Assembly: GCA_902470345.1 (NCBI GenBank)
Contig: CABRGB010000043.1
Location: forward strand, 1 to 14,327
Direction of reading: 5' to 3'
Length of the DNA: 14,327 nt
Source of the DNA: an uncultured Collinsella sp.
GTDB taxonomy: Bacteria > Actinomycetota > Coriobacteriia > Coriobacteriales > Coriobacteriaceae
Shown: piece after piece, positions 1 to 6,909 of the stretch
How positions within the stretch are numbered: position 1 is the first letter of the stretch
Layout of the letters: each line of letters begins with the position of its first letter
Position numbers and translations under genes: made by a program
Notes under the pieces: generated by a model
Database searches by the model: none
The model's input: the letters and a program-made list of their open reading frames with translations, nothing else
What the model was told of the DNA's origin: nothing

Positions 1-56
1 AGTATATGAACGGCGAGACCGTCACCCTCGAGGGCGGCATGGGCCAGCGGCCTTAA
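1..56 (+). CDS. 3' end of a truncated gene, possibly SDR-type oxidoreductase
   Basis: An open frame runs in from the left edge and ends at TAA 54-56. It gives the tail YMNGETVTLEGGMGQRP. The pattern of a Gly-rich segment ending in (V/L)xGGxG a few residues from the C-terminus resembles the end of classical short-chain dehydrogenases such as FabG-like reductases, where it closes the last beta strand. Only 17 residues are visible and no catalytic Tyr-Lys or NAD-binding motif can be seen, so the family is a guess. The terminator at 129-170 would end this transcript. Confidence 0.45.
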   Translation, partial: YMNGETVTLEGGMGQRP

Positions 57-58
57 GA

Positions 59-86
59 GTTACGGCGTTTTACCAAACGCCGTAAC
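59..86. repeat. perfect 12-bp hairpin after the first gene
   Basis: GTTACGGCGTTT (59-70) is the exact reverse complement of 75-86, with a TACC loop. It begins three bases after the stop codon. No T-run follows, so it is more likely a 3'-end stabilising hairpin or repeat than a complete intrinsic terminator. Confidence 0.6.
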
Positions 87-99
87 GGGCCGACGCTGC

Positions 100-199
100 G
101 CGGTCACCAGAGCGACAATTTGTCATTCAAAGAGGGCGGTATGACCAGAAGGTCTATGCCGCCCTCTTTTCATGCCAACTTGTTCGCTCTGGCGACCGC
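100..199. repeat. inverted repeat enclosing a terminator
   Basis: Bases 100-118 (GCGGTCACCAGAGCGACAA) match the reverse complement of 180-199 with one substitution and one single-base indel. Looser similarity continues outward to about 88 and 211. The arms bracket the terminator hairpin at 129-170. The right arm also contains GCTCTGGC (186-193), which pairs perfectly with GCCAGAGC (211-218), an alternative fold that excludes the long-range one. It may be a mobile palindromic element or a remnant of one; no coding sequence is inside. Confidence 0.6.
129..170 (+). terminator. intrinsic terminator
   Basis: AAAGAGGGCGG (129-139) pairs with CCGCCCTCTTT (159-169). An inner GACC/GGTC helix (143-146 with 151-154) closes an AGAA loop, and the right arm runs into TTTT. 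The stem is GC-rich and the tail short but adequate. It would terminate the partial gene at the left edge. The outer A-tract makes it partly bidirectional. Confidence 0.7.
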
Positions 200-241
200 T
201 CGCTGACGTTGCCAGAGCATCGGCGTTGCCTTTGTTGATGT

Positions 242-398
242 AGTCGTTGGGGACGTTCTTAAATGACTAGTCGAGGGGGACACTCTTGCCGGCACTTGGG
301 GACAGTCCCTGAGTGCCGGCAGATTGGGACGCTCCTTTGCAAGATGGCGCTGAAGACTGTCCCCAACAACCAGTCGTTTAAGAACGTCCCCAACGACT
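242..398. repeat. nested palindromic element of about 157 bp
   Basis: Bases 242-263 and 377-398 form a perfect 22-bp inverted repeat centred on GTTGGGGACGTTCTTAAA, and weaker pairing continues inward to about 287/353. Inside, GCCGGCACT (289-296 region) faces AGTGCCGGC (312-320), around a GGGACAGTCCC core (299-309). The element fills most of the gap before tgt and has no plausible gene. Its middle segment is related to the terminator repeat at 13384-13409, which suggests a dispersed genomic repeat family, perhaps REP- or MITE-like. No transposase is seen in the window. Confidence 0.75.
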
Positions 399-451
399 GG
401 TCGTTTAATGCGCCAGTTTCTGTCGAGTCGGTGCTTCTTGCGGGTTGCCCG

Positions 452-457
452 TATAAT
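452..457 (+). promoter_or_regulatory. -10 box of the tgt promoter
   Basis: A perfect TATAAT lies 37 bases before the tgt start codon, outside the palindromic element. No good TTGACA-like box is found 16-18 bases upstream; the best stretch there is poor. The call rests on the -10 hexamer and its position. Confidence 0.5.
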
Positions 458-494
458 GGTCTGCGTATGAACCGCAACCAAGGAGTTCCAGTTT

Positions 495-1634
<1,140 letters not shown>

Positions 1635-1698
1635 GAGCGGCGCGGGCGCTTGTGGGGGCGTTCGCGCGGTGTCGAGATCGTGTGCCAATCGACCGCGC

Positions 1699-1738
1699 GC
1701 AACCGGCGCCGGGCATCGCATGCGCCGGCATCGGTTGC
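1699..1738. repeat. hairpin between tgt and the LOG gene
   Basis: GCAACCG (1699-1705) pairs with CGGTTGC (1732-1738). An inner helix CCGG-GCAT (1709-1716) pairs with ATGC-CCGG (1720-1728, one bulged G) around a CGC loop. No T-run follows. It sits in the 233-base gap after tgt and could slow 3' decay or attenuate read-through. Nothing else convincing is seen in that gap apart from the ribosome-binding site of the next gene. Confidence 0.5.
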
Positions 1739-1867
1739 CCGACCGCTGACCGATAGCTTGCAAGCGCTTGATGCATCGTGGGTACCATACCGAATAGTTG
1801 ATGTTCGGGCGGGTGTTTGGCGCATGGCGTCGACCCCGCCCGTTTCTATTTTCGATAGGAGTATCCC

Positions 1868-2626
1868 ATGATTAAGAATGAGAGCGTCGAGGGCGAGCCG
1901 GCATACGACGAGACGTACCGCCGCGGTCCCGTGGTCATGCGCGGCCCTATGATTCCCAAGGACAACACCTACGCCAACCTGCTGGCGCCCGAGGAGTCGA
2001 CCGACTGGCTGCATGCTGATCCGTGGCGCGTGCTGCGCATCCAGGCCGAGTTTGTCGACGGCTTTGGCGCGCTTGCCGAGCTCGGACCTGCGGTGACCAT
2101 CTTCGGCAGCGCCCGCACGCCCAAGACCGATCCGCTCTACAAGGCGGCGCGCACCGTCGGGCGTAAGATTGCCCAGCGCGGCGTGGCGGTCATCACTGGT
2201 GGCGGCCCCGGTATCATGGAAGCGGCCAACAGGGGAGCGGCGAGCGTCAACGGCAAGTCAGTTGGCCTGGGCATCGAATTGCCGCACGAGCACGGGCTCA
2301 ACAAATACGTGAACCTCGGTATGGACTTCCGCTACTTCTTTGTGCGCAAGACCATGTTCGTCAAATACAGTTCGGGCGCCATCGTGTTTCCCGGAGGTTT
2401 TGGCACGCTCGACGAGATGTTCGAGGTGCTCACGCTAGTGCAAACGCACAAGGTCAAGCGCATGCCGCTCGTGCTGGTAGGCAGCGAGTACTGGCAGGGC
2501 TTATTCGACTGGCTTAACGGCCCGGTGATGGATGCCGGTATGATCAGCTCGCTCGATCCCGAGCTCGTACACATCACCGACGACCTCAACGAAGCCGTCG
2601 ACATTGCCCTGAGCGGGTTGATGTAG
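1868..2626 (+). CDS. LOG-family protein (TIGR00730), likely nucleoside 5'-monophosphate phosphoribohydrolase
   Basis: A 252-residue Rossmann-fold protein with both signature motifs of the Lonely Guy family: GGGPGIMEAANRGA at about 111-124 and PGGFGTLDEMFE at 175-186. FGSARTP at 79-85 begins the conserved core. Characterised members hydrolyse the N-glycosidic bond of AMP or cytokinin riboside monophosphates to release the base and ribose 5-phosphate. In bacteria without cytokinins the physiological substrate is often uncertain. The first ~55 residues are a polar extension before the core. The start at ATG 1868 is preceded by ATAGGAGTA at a good distance. It appears monocistronic. The older label lysine decarboxylase for this family is misleading. 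Confidence 0.9.
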   Translation: MIKNESVEGEPAYDETYRRGPVVMRGPMIPKDNTYANLLAPEESTDWLHADPWRVLRIQAEFVDGFGALAELGPAVTIFGSARTPKTDPLYKAARTVGRKIAQRGVAVITGGGPGIMEAANRGAASVNGKSVGLGIELPHEHGLNKYVNLGMDFRYFFVRKTMFVKYSSGAIVFPGGFGTLDEMFEVLTLVQTHKVKRMPLVLVGSEYWQGLFDWLNGPVMDAGMISSLDPELVHITDDLNEAVDIALSGLM

Positions 2627-2679
2627 GGCGAGCGTGCCTGTTGTTGTAGTAATGAGAACGGCAGATTAATGTCATTTAA

Positions 2680-2713
2680 CATCAGCCTGCCATCTAAACT
2701 GGGTATACTGATG
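2680..2713 (+). promoter_or_regulatory. toxin-antitoxin promoter with possible operator
   Basis: TATACT (2704-2709) is a good -10 box, 31 bases before the antitoxin start; the -35 region is weak. CATCAG (2680-2685) and CTGATG (2708-2713) form an inverted pair flanking the -10. Ribbon-helix-helix antitoxins of this family usually repress their own promoter through paired sites, so this is a candidate operator. The half-site spacing is wide, and the operator part is a guess. Confidence 0.4.
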
Positions 2714-2740
2714 CAAAAGACGAGAGCGAGGAGGTTGCGT

Positions 2741-3040
2741 ATGTCTACTGCAACGGTTAAGCCTACGACGGTTCGCATCGAAGAGGGGCTCAAGGAGCAG
2801 GCGACTGAGTTCTTGGATTCGGTCGGCCTCAGCCTCAATTCCTATCTCAATCTTGCCGTTCGGCAGCTGGTAAATCAGCGAAAGATTCCTTTTGAGATTG
2901 TAGGAAGGGCGGAAGTGCCCAACGAGGCGACGAGGCGTGCCATGGTAATCGCCGAAGCTCATGAGTTGGGAATCCTGCCGGACGATAGCCCGTCATTCAA
3001 CAACGCCGATGAGCTTATGTCATTCCTCGATGAGGGCTAA
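2741..3040 (+). CDS. RelB/DinJ-family antitoxin
   Basis: Predicted 99-residue antitoxin. The N-terminal part (about 6-40, TVRIEEGLKEQATEFLDSVGLSLNSYLNLAV) has the beta strand and two helices of a ribbon-helix-helix DNA-binding dimer. PFEI follows, as in RelB/DinJ, then an acidic C-terminal tail that would wrap the toxin. An in-frame ATG exists at 2669, but that extension would run through the -10 promoter box. ATG 2741 has AGGAGG at 2729-2734, six bases away, so it is preferred. The stop lies three bases before the toxin start, the usual antitoxin-first layout. Base composition looks less GC-rich than the neighbours, consistent with horizontal acquisition. It would neutralise the toxin and repress the operon. 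Confidence 0.88.
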   Translation: MSTATVKPTTVRIEEGLKEQATEFLDSVGLSLNSYLNLAVRQLVNQRKIPFEIVGRAEVPNEATRRAMVIAEAHELGILPDDSPSFNNADELMSFLDEG

Positions 3041-3043
3041 GCG

Positions 3044-3352
3044 ATGTTTGAGATTAAGGTCGAGGCTCAGTTTAAGGCCGACTACAAGCGAACGATGCAG
3101 AGTCATCCGCAGCTAAAAACCGAGTTTAAGGCGGCAGTTGCCGAGCTTGCGGCACATGGTTCGCTTCCGGCGGAGTACGGTGCCCACGAGCTCTCCAACC
3201 CGGGCGGCAACTACAACGGCCACATCGATTTCCACCTATCCGATGGCTTGGTCGATGTGGTCGTTCTATATCTGCCCCATAAGACTAACCCAGTGATCAG
3301 ACTGGTGCGAATGGGCACTCATCAGGAGCTTTTTCAGGGTCCGCTGGGCTGA
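3044..3352 (+). CDS. YafQ-family (RelE superfamily) mRNA interferase toxin
   Basis: A 102-residue protein, normal size for the family. YafQ toxins bind the ribosome and cleave mRNA during translation. Family landmarks are visible: HEL at 48-50, HIDFHLSD at 60-67, and the C-terminal RLVRMGTHQELF at 86-97, which carries the Arg89/His93 pair matching the catalytic Arg and His near the end of E. coli YafQ. The position after the conserved Asp (Asp67) is Gly here rather than Trp as in E. coli. The gene follows the antitoxin with a three-base gap and a weak internal ribosome-binding site (GAGGG), favouring translational coupling and antitoxin excess. Whether it is active cannot be judged from sequence alone. 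Confidence 0.87.
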   Translation: MFEIKVEAQFKADYKRTMQSHPQLKTEFKAAVAELAAHGSLPAEYGAHELSNPGGNYNGHIDFHLSDGLVDVVVLYLPHKTNPVIRLVRMGTHQELFQGPLG

Positions 3353-3361
3353 TCGCCGATT

Positions 3362-3432
3362 TCTAAGTTGCGGTGGAATAGGGATTGATTTGCGGCTGAT
3401 ACGCCAAAAACAGTCCCTATTTCACCGCAACT
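3362..3432 (+). repeat. 71-bp palindromic repeat, copy 1
   Basis: Starts TCTAAGTTGCGGTGGAATAG (3362-3381) and ends CTATTTCACCGCAACT (3417-3432); both blocks are identical in copy 2 at 6635-6705. The arms 3366-3387 and 3411-3432 pair over 22 positions, with two G.T pairs (3376/3422 and 3385/3413), both of which would be allowed wobbles in plus-strand RNA. The tip is 3388-3410. It lies between the convergent toxin and degV genes. No T-run follows on either strand, so it is not a canonical terminator here. Confidence 0.85.
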
Positions 3433-3445
3433 GATGTGGGTGTCC

Positions 3446-4306
3446 CTAGCGAGTTGTCTGGTAGCGGGGGCAGTAGCTGATGGCGATGGCGTCGACGCCT
3501 ACGTGGGTCGCGATGGTGCAGCCGATGGGGCCGGTGCCGGCGTCTACGTAGTCCTGGCCCGCGAGCGCCTGGTTGACGAGCTCTTGTTCCTCAGCGGCAC
3601 CGGTTGTGAGCACGCGTACGCTTGAACCCGGGTGTTCTGCCAAAAATGCGAGGCAATCGGCCATGGTGTTGGCGACGATGCGCTTGGCACCGCGGCCCTT
3701 TTTGATGGCCTTGATCTCGCCCGATTTCCACTCCGGCGAAACGGCCAGGCGAATGTTGAGCATCTGCGTCAGCTGGCCGGCGAGCTTGGGCGCGCGGCCG
3801 TTCTTGACCAGGTTCTCGAGCGTGCGCGGAATCAGCAGCAGATGGGCATCGGGCAGCGTCTCGCGGATCTGCGCCTCGGTCTCGTCCAGGCTGCGGCCGT
3901 CCTCACGCATGGCGAGCGCGTACTCCACCAGCAGGCCCTCGGCGCCCGAGCCGGTGCGCGAGTCGATGCAGCGCACGTCGAGCTCGTGGGTGTCGGCCAC
4001 CTGGCACACGTTGGCGTAGCAGGCAGACCACTCGCTGCATAGCGAGATAAAGATGGCGCTATCGTGGCCGTCGGCGAGCACGCGGTCAAAGAGTGCCTTG
4101 AATTCGCCGGCGCTCGGCTGCGAGGTGTGCGGCAGCTGCTCGGAGTCGGCCATGCGGGCGACGTACTCTTCGGCGGTGATCTGCACCTGGTCGAGCAGGT
4201 CCTCGCCTTCGATAATCACATGCAGCGGAATGACGTAAATGCCAAGCTCTTGAGCGCGGGCGGGGGAGATGTCCGACGTGGAGTCGGTTATGATGGCAAA
4301 AGACAT
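3446..4306 (-). CDS. DegV-family fatty-acid-binding protein (FakB-like)
   Basis: A 286-residue DegV protein. Members bind a fatty acid and, with the kinase FakA, form acyl-phosphate for phospholipid synthesis; no fakA is nearby. Visible landmarks are IITDSTSDIS at 5-14, TSQPSAGEF at 61-69 in the lipid pocket, IDSRTGSGAEG in the middle, LENLVKNGRAPKL, and the C-terminal GPIGCTIATHVGVDAIAISY. The usual SSxLSGTYQSA stretch is replaced by ISLCSEWSACYANV (about 87-100), a divergent version. The start at 4306 (MSFAIITD) has an AGGTG ribosome-binding site five bases upstream; a longer in-frame start at 4378 would read through the promoter and adds basic, unconserved residues. The gene is convergent with the toxin and divergent from the HAD gene. 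Confidence 0.92.
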   Translation of the reverse strand: MSFAIITDSTSDISPARAQELGIYVIPLHVIIEGEDLLDQVQITAEEYVARMADSEQLPHTSQPSAGEFKALFDRVLADGHDSAIFISLCSEWSACYANVCQVADTHELDVRCIDSRTGSGAEGLLVEYALAMREDGRSLDETEAQIRETLPDAHLLLIPRTLENLVKNGRAPKLAGQLTQMLNIRLAVSPEWKSGEIKAIKKGRGAKRIVANTMADCLAFLAEHPGSSVRVLTTGAAEEQELVNQALAGQDYVDAGTGPIGCTIATHVGVDAIAISYCPRYQTTR

Positions 4307-4362
4307 AATTGCACCTTTCGTTGGGGCGTTTGTGCGCCGCCTTCTGAGAGCAAAGTGCGACA

Positions 4363-4390
4363 AGTATAGTAGAGTCATTCCACATTTCCA
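4363..4390 (-). promoter_or_regulatory. degV promoter
   Basis: On the minus strand TGGAAA (4390-4385) and TATACT (4368-4363) are separated by 16 bases. The -10 is strong and the -35 matches TTGACA at four of six positions. Transcription would start roughly 50 bases before the degV start codon. The adjoining GTTGA-ATAG-TCAAC inverted repeat (around 4400-4413) lies between the divergent genes and could bind a regulator. Confidence 0.5.
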
Positions 4391-4462
4391 GCTTTAATTG
4401 TTGAATAGTCAACAGTTTGAAGTGTCGGTGTGGAAATCGCCAATTGGGGAAGAGGGATATCG

Positions 4463-5125
4463 ATGGCGGCATTACAGCTATGCGAGCGGCCGATTGTGCT
4501 GTTTGATTTTGATGGCACGGTAGCCGATACGGGCCGGGCGGTGATGACCTCGACGCGCAAGACGCTGGCTGCGCGCGGGTTTTCTGAGGCGCAGATGGGT
4601 GACCTGCGCCGCATGATCGGGCCGCCCCTGTGGAAGAGCTTCCACGACTTTTACGGCTTTTCCCGCGAGGAGTCGCTTGTGGTGGCCGACGAGTACCGTG
4701 CCTTTTTTGATGAGCTGGGGCCGGAGGAGTACCCCGTGTTCGATGGGATTCCCGAGCTGCTGGATGGGTTGACCGCCCAGGGCAAGCGTATGGCTGTGGC
4801 GACGTCGCGCATGGAGGCGAAGTGCATCGATATGGTGCATGAGCTGTGGCTTTGCCAGTTCGAAGCCGTGGTTGGCATGAATCCGCCGCAGGGGCGCGAG
4901 ACCAAGGCAGATTCGGTCCGCGATGCGCTGGCGGCGCTCGGTGCGACGGCCGACGAGGCCGTGATGATCGGCGACCGCTTTAACGATGTGGAGGGCGCGC
5001 ACGCGATGGGTGTGCCGTGTATCGGCATCTATTCGGGCGCGGCGGCGCCGGGGGAGCACGAGGCCGCGGGTGCCGATGCGGTGGTGCACTCGGTGGCCGA
5101 GCTTGCTAAACTTTTCGCTATATAA
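4463..5125 (+). CDS. HAD-superfamily phosphatase, Gph/PGMB-like
   Basis: A 220-residue HAD hydrolase with a helical cap inserted after motif I. Motif I is DFDGTVADT at 15-23 (nucleophile Asp15, acid/base Asp17). Motif II is ATS at 113-115, the motif III Lys is near 148 (ETKAD), and motif IV is GDRFNDVEGA at 170-179. These fit phosphoglycolate-phosphatase-like enzymes that hydrolyse small phosphorylated metabolites through an aspartyl-phosphate. The substrate cannot be read from sequence. ATG 4463 is preferred to an in-frame GTG at 4430 because GGGGAAGAGGG (4446-4456) sits just upstream. It ends 54 bases before the dipeptidase gene, so the two may be co-transcribed. Confidence 0.88.
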   Translation: MAALQLCERPIVLFDFDGTVADTGRAVMTSTRKTLAARGFSEAQMGDLRRMIGPPLWKSFHDFYGFSREESLVVADEYRAFFDELGPEEYPVFDGIPELLDGLTAQGKRMAVATSRMEAKCIDMVHELWLCQFEAVVGMNPPQGRETKADSVRDALAALGATADEAVMIGDRFNDVEGAHAMGVPCIGIYSGAAAPGEHEAAGADAVVHSVAELAKLFAI

Positions 5126-5179
5126 GTATGTGATGTGAGGGGCGGGCGTACCCGTCGCTCATTGGTAAGGAGGTCGTCC

Positions 5180-6616
5180 ATGAATCAGGTGGAGCAGAGC
5201 GTCGCCGAGTATGTCGACGAGGTCTGGGAAGATGTCGTCGCCGATATCGAGCAGCTGGTGAGCTATCCGTCCGTGGCAGTTTCTGCCGATGCGGAGCCCG
5301 GAGCGCCGTTTGGCCGCCCGGTCCGTGACGCGCTCGATTGCGCACTCGGCATCGCGCAAAAGCTCGGCTACCAGACGAGCGACGACGAGGGCTATGTGGG
5401 CATTGCCGATATCCCTGGCCGCGGCGACAAGCAACTCGCGACCATCTGCCATGTGGACGTGGTGCCCGCCGGTCCCGGTTGGAATACCGATCCGTTTGCG
5501 ATGGAGCGCCGCGAGGGCTGGCTGCTCGGTCGCGGCGTGATCGACGACAAGGGCCCGGCTGTGCTGTCGCTCTACGCCGGCGCCTATCTGCTCAAGCACG
5601 GCATCACCCCGCGCTATACCTTCCGCGCGCTGCTGGGCTGCGATGAGGAAGTGGGCATGTCCGATGTTCACCATTATCTGGAGAACCACGCGAACCCCGA
5701 CTTTCTGTTTACGCCCGATGCCGAGTTCCCGGTCTGCAATGCCGAGAAGGGCCAGTTTGGGGCGACGTTTGTGAGCTCTAGGATCGATGGCGGGCGCATT
5801 GTGTCGTGGAGCGGCGCCGAGGCGAGCAACGCCATTCCGTCGCAGTCTATCTGCGAGCTTGCGATTGCCGCCGATGAACTGCCGGCGCCCGTTGAGAACG
5901 CCGACCGCCTGGAGATCACGACACTCGATAACGGGCATGCGCAGATTTTCGCCCACGGCATTGGCGGTCATGCCTCGATGCCCGATGGAACGATCAATGC
6001 CGTCGGCCTGATCGTGTCATATCTGCGCGAGGCCGAGGACACGTTTGGTGCGCGCGACGAGCGCCTGCTGACGCCTGCCGAGCACGAGTTCGTCAAGTTC
6101 TTGGCCTTTGTGCATGCGGACGCCTATGGCCGCGGCCTGGGTATCGACGCGACGAGCCCCGCGTTTGGCCCGCTCACCTGCAACCCCGGCGTCATCCGTG
6201 TGGTAGATGGCCACATCGAGCAGGTCATCGACGTGCGTTTCCCCGATAGCACCAGTGCCGATACCATCTGCGAGCAGCTCGAGCCGCTCGTGGGCCGCTT
6301 TGGTGTGACGTATTGCGTGGGTCGCGCCAAGGTGCCGTTCTCAGTTTCGGCTGATGACCCGGCCGTGAAGGCGCTGATTGACACCTATAACGAGTTTACG
6401 GGCAAGCATGCCGAGCCCTTTGCCATGGGCGGCGGCACGTACGCGCGCAACTTTGCCCGCGCCGTCTCGTTTGGCCCCGAGGAGACCGGCCTTGAGCTGC
6501 CCGCATGGGGTGGCCAGATGCACGGCCCCAACGAGTGCGCCAACGAAGAGCAGCTCAAGCAAGCGCTCAAGATCTATATCGTGGCGATCCTGCGCCTCAA
6601 CGAGCTCGAACTTTAA
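5180..6616 (+). CDS. M20-family dipeptidase, PepV/Sapep-like
   Basis: A 478-residue zinc or manganese peptidase, close to the usual PepV length. It has the two-metal site: His91 and Asp93 in CHVDVVPAG, bridging Asp122 in GRGVIDDKGP, Glu156/Glu157 in CDEEVG, Asp180 in TPDAEFPV and His448 in QMHGPNE. GGHASMP (262-268) and GGGTYAR (417-423) are conserved lid and substrate-binding segments. PepV-type enzymes cut dipeptides in the cytoplasm, feeding amino acids from imported peptides; no signal peptide is present. ATG 5180 has a near-perfect AAGGAGG at 5167-5173 six bases upstream; a longer reading from 5135 would add only Arg-rich residues. The second palindromic repeat follows directly and has a T-rich tail. 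Confidence 0.92.
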   Translation: MNQVEQSVAEYVDEVWEDVVADIEQLVSYPSVAVSADAEPGAPFGRPVRDALDCALGIAQKLGYQTSDDEGYVGIADIPGRGDKQLATICHVDVVPAGPGWNTDPFAMERREGWLLGRGVIDDKGPAVLSLYAGAYLLKHGITPRYTFRALLGCDEEVGMSDVHHYLENHANPDFLFTPDAEFPVCNAEKGQFGATFVSSRIDGGRIVSWSGAEASNAIPSQSICELAIAADELPAPVENADRLEITTLDNGHAQIFAHGIGGHASMPDGTINAVGLIVSYLREAEDTFGARDERLLTPAEHEFVKFLAFVHADAYGRGLGIDATSPAFGPLTCNPGVIRVVDGHIEQVIDVRFPDSTSADTICEQLEPLVGRFGVTYCVGRAKVPFSVSADDPAVKALIDTYNEFTGKHAEPFAMGGGTYARNFARAVSFGPEETGLELPAWGGQMHGPNECANEEQLKQALKIYIVAILRLNELEL

Positions 6617-6634
6617 GATTACGCGGTTTCCCAA

Positions 6635-6705
6635 TCTAAGTTGCGGTGGAATAGTTCCTAGAATGGGCCATTTGATGGCCAAACAGGAACTATTTCACCG
6701 CAACT
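6635..6705 (+). repeat. 71-bp palindromic repeat, copy 2 (probable terminator of the dipeptidase gene)
   Basis: The same constant blocks as copy 1 (6635-6654 and 6690-6705) surround a different 35-nt core. Arms 6639-6659 and 6685-6705 pair over 21 positions with one G.T pair (6649/6695), at the same place as in copy 1. The core holds its own perfect GGCCAT-TTG-ATGGCC hairpin (6666-6680). The right arm runs into TTTGTTTTTATT (6705-6716), so in this copy it could act as a rho-independent terminator 18 bases after the dipeptidase stop. Confidence 0.85.
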
Positions 6706-6909
6706 TTGTTTTTATTGGTGTAAAAGGCACGCCATGCTTGGATGGGGATTGTTATCCGTTTGTAAAGGTTGGGCAGAGCTTGCGGTAAGGGTTTATCAAA
6801 TGCCCGTAAGAAACCGCAGTTGGCGCGGATGCCGCCCGGTCGGGGTCGTATCTTTCCAAACAGCAAAGCGGGCAGGGTGCCCGCGATTCGCATGTATGAA
6901 AGGAAGATC
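6706..6909 (+). promoter_or_regulatory. pstS upstream and leader region
   Basis: About 200 bases separate the repeat from pstS. A perfect 7-bp hairpin GCGGGCA-GGG-TGCCCGC (6868-6884) ends 25 bases before the start codon. TGCGGT (6781-6786) faces ACCGCA (6813-6818) further up. Imperfect repeats resembling GTAAAGG occur near 6719, 6761 and 6785, but I could not define a PhoP/PhoB box or a convincing -35/-10 pair. A phosphate-responsive promoter is expected here from the gene's role, not from a visible motif. Confidence 0.35.

Noticed and set aside
2669..2740. Longer N-terminus for the antitoxin
   Set aside because: This stretch contains the -10 promoter box, and the inner ATG 2741 has a near-perfect ribosome-binding site and matches family length.
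3362..6705. CRISPR array or composite transposon bounded by the two 71-bp repeats
   Set aside because: Only two copies, about 3.2 kb apart, with ordinary housekeeping genes and a toxin-antitoxin-adjacent boundary between them; no cas or transposase gene and no regular spacing.
6769..6909. Longer PstS N-terminus
   Set aside because: It would place about 47 basic and Pro-rich residues before a clear signal peptide and lipobox.
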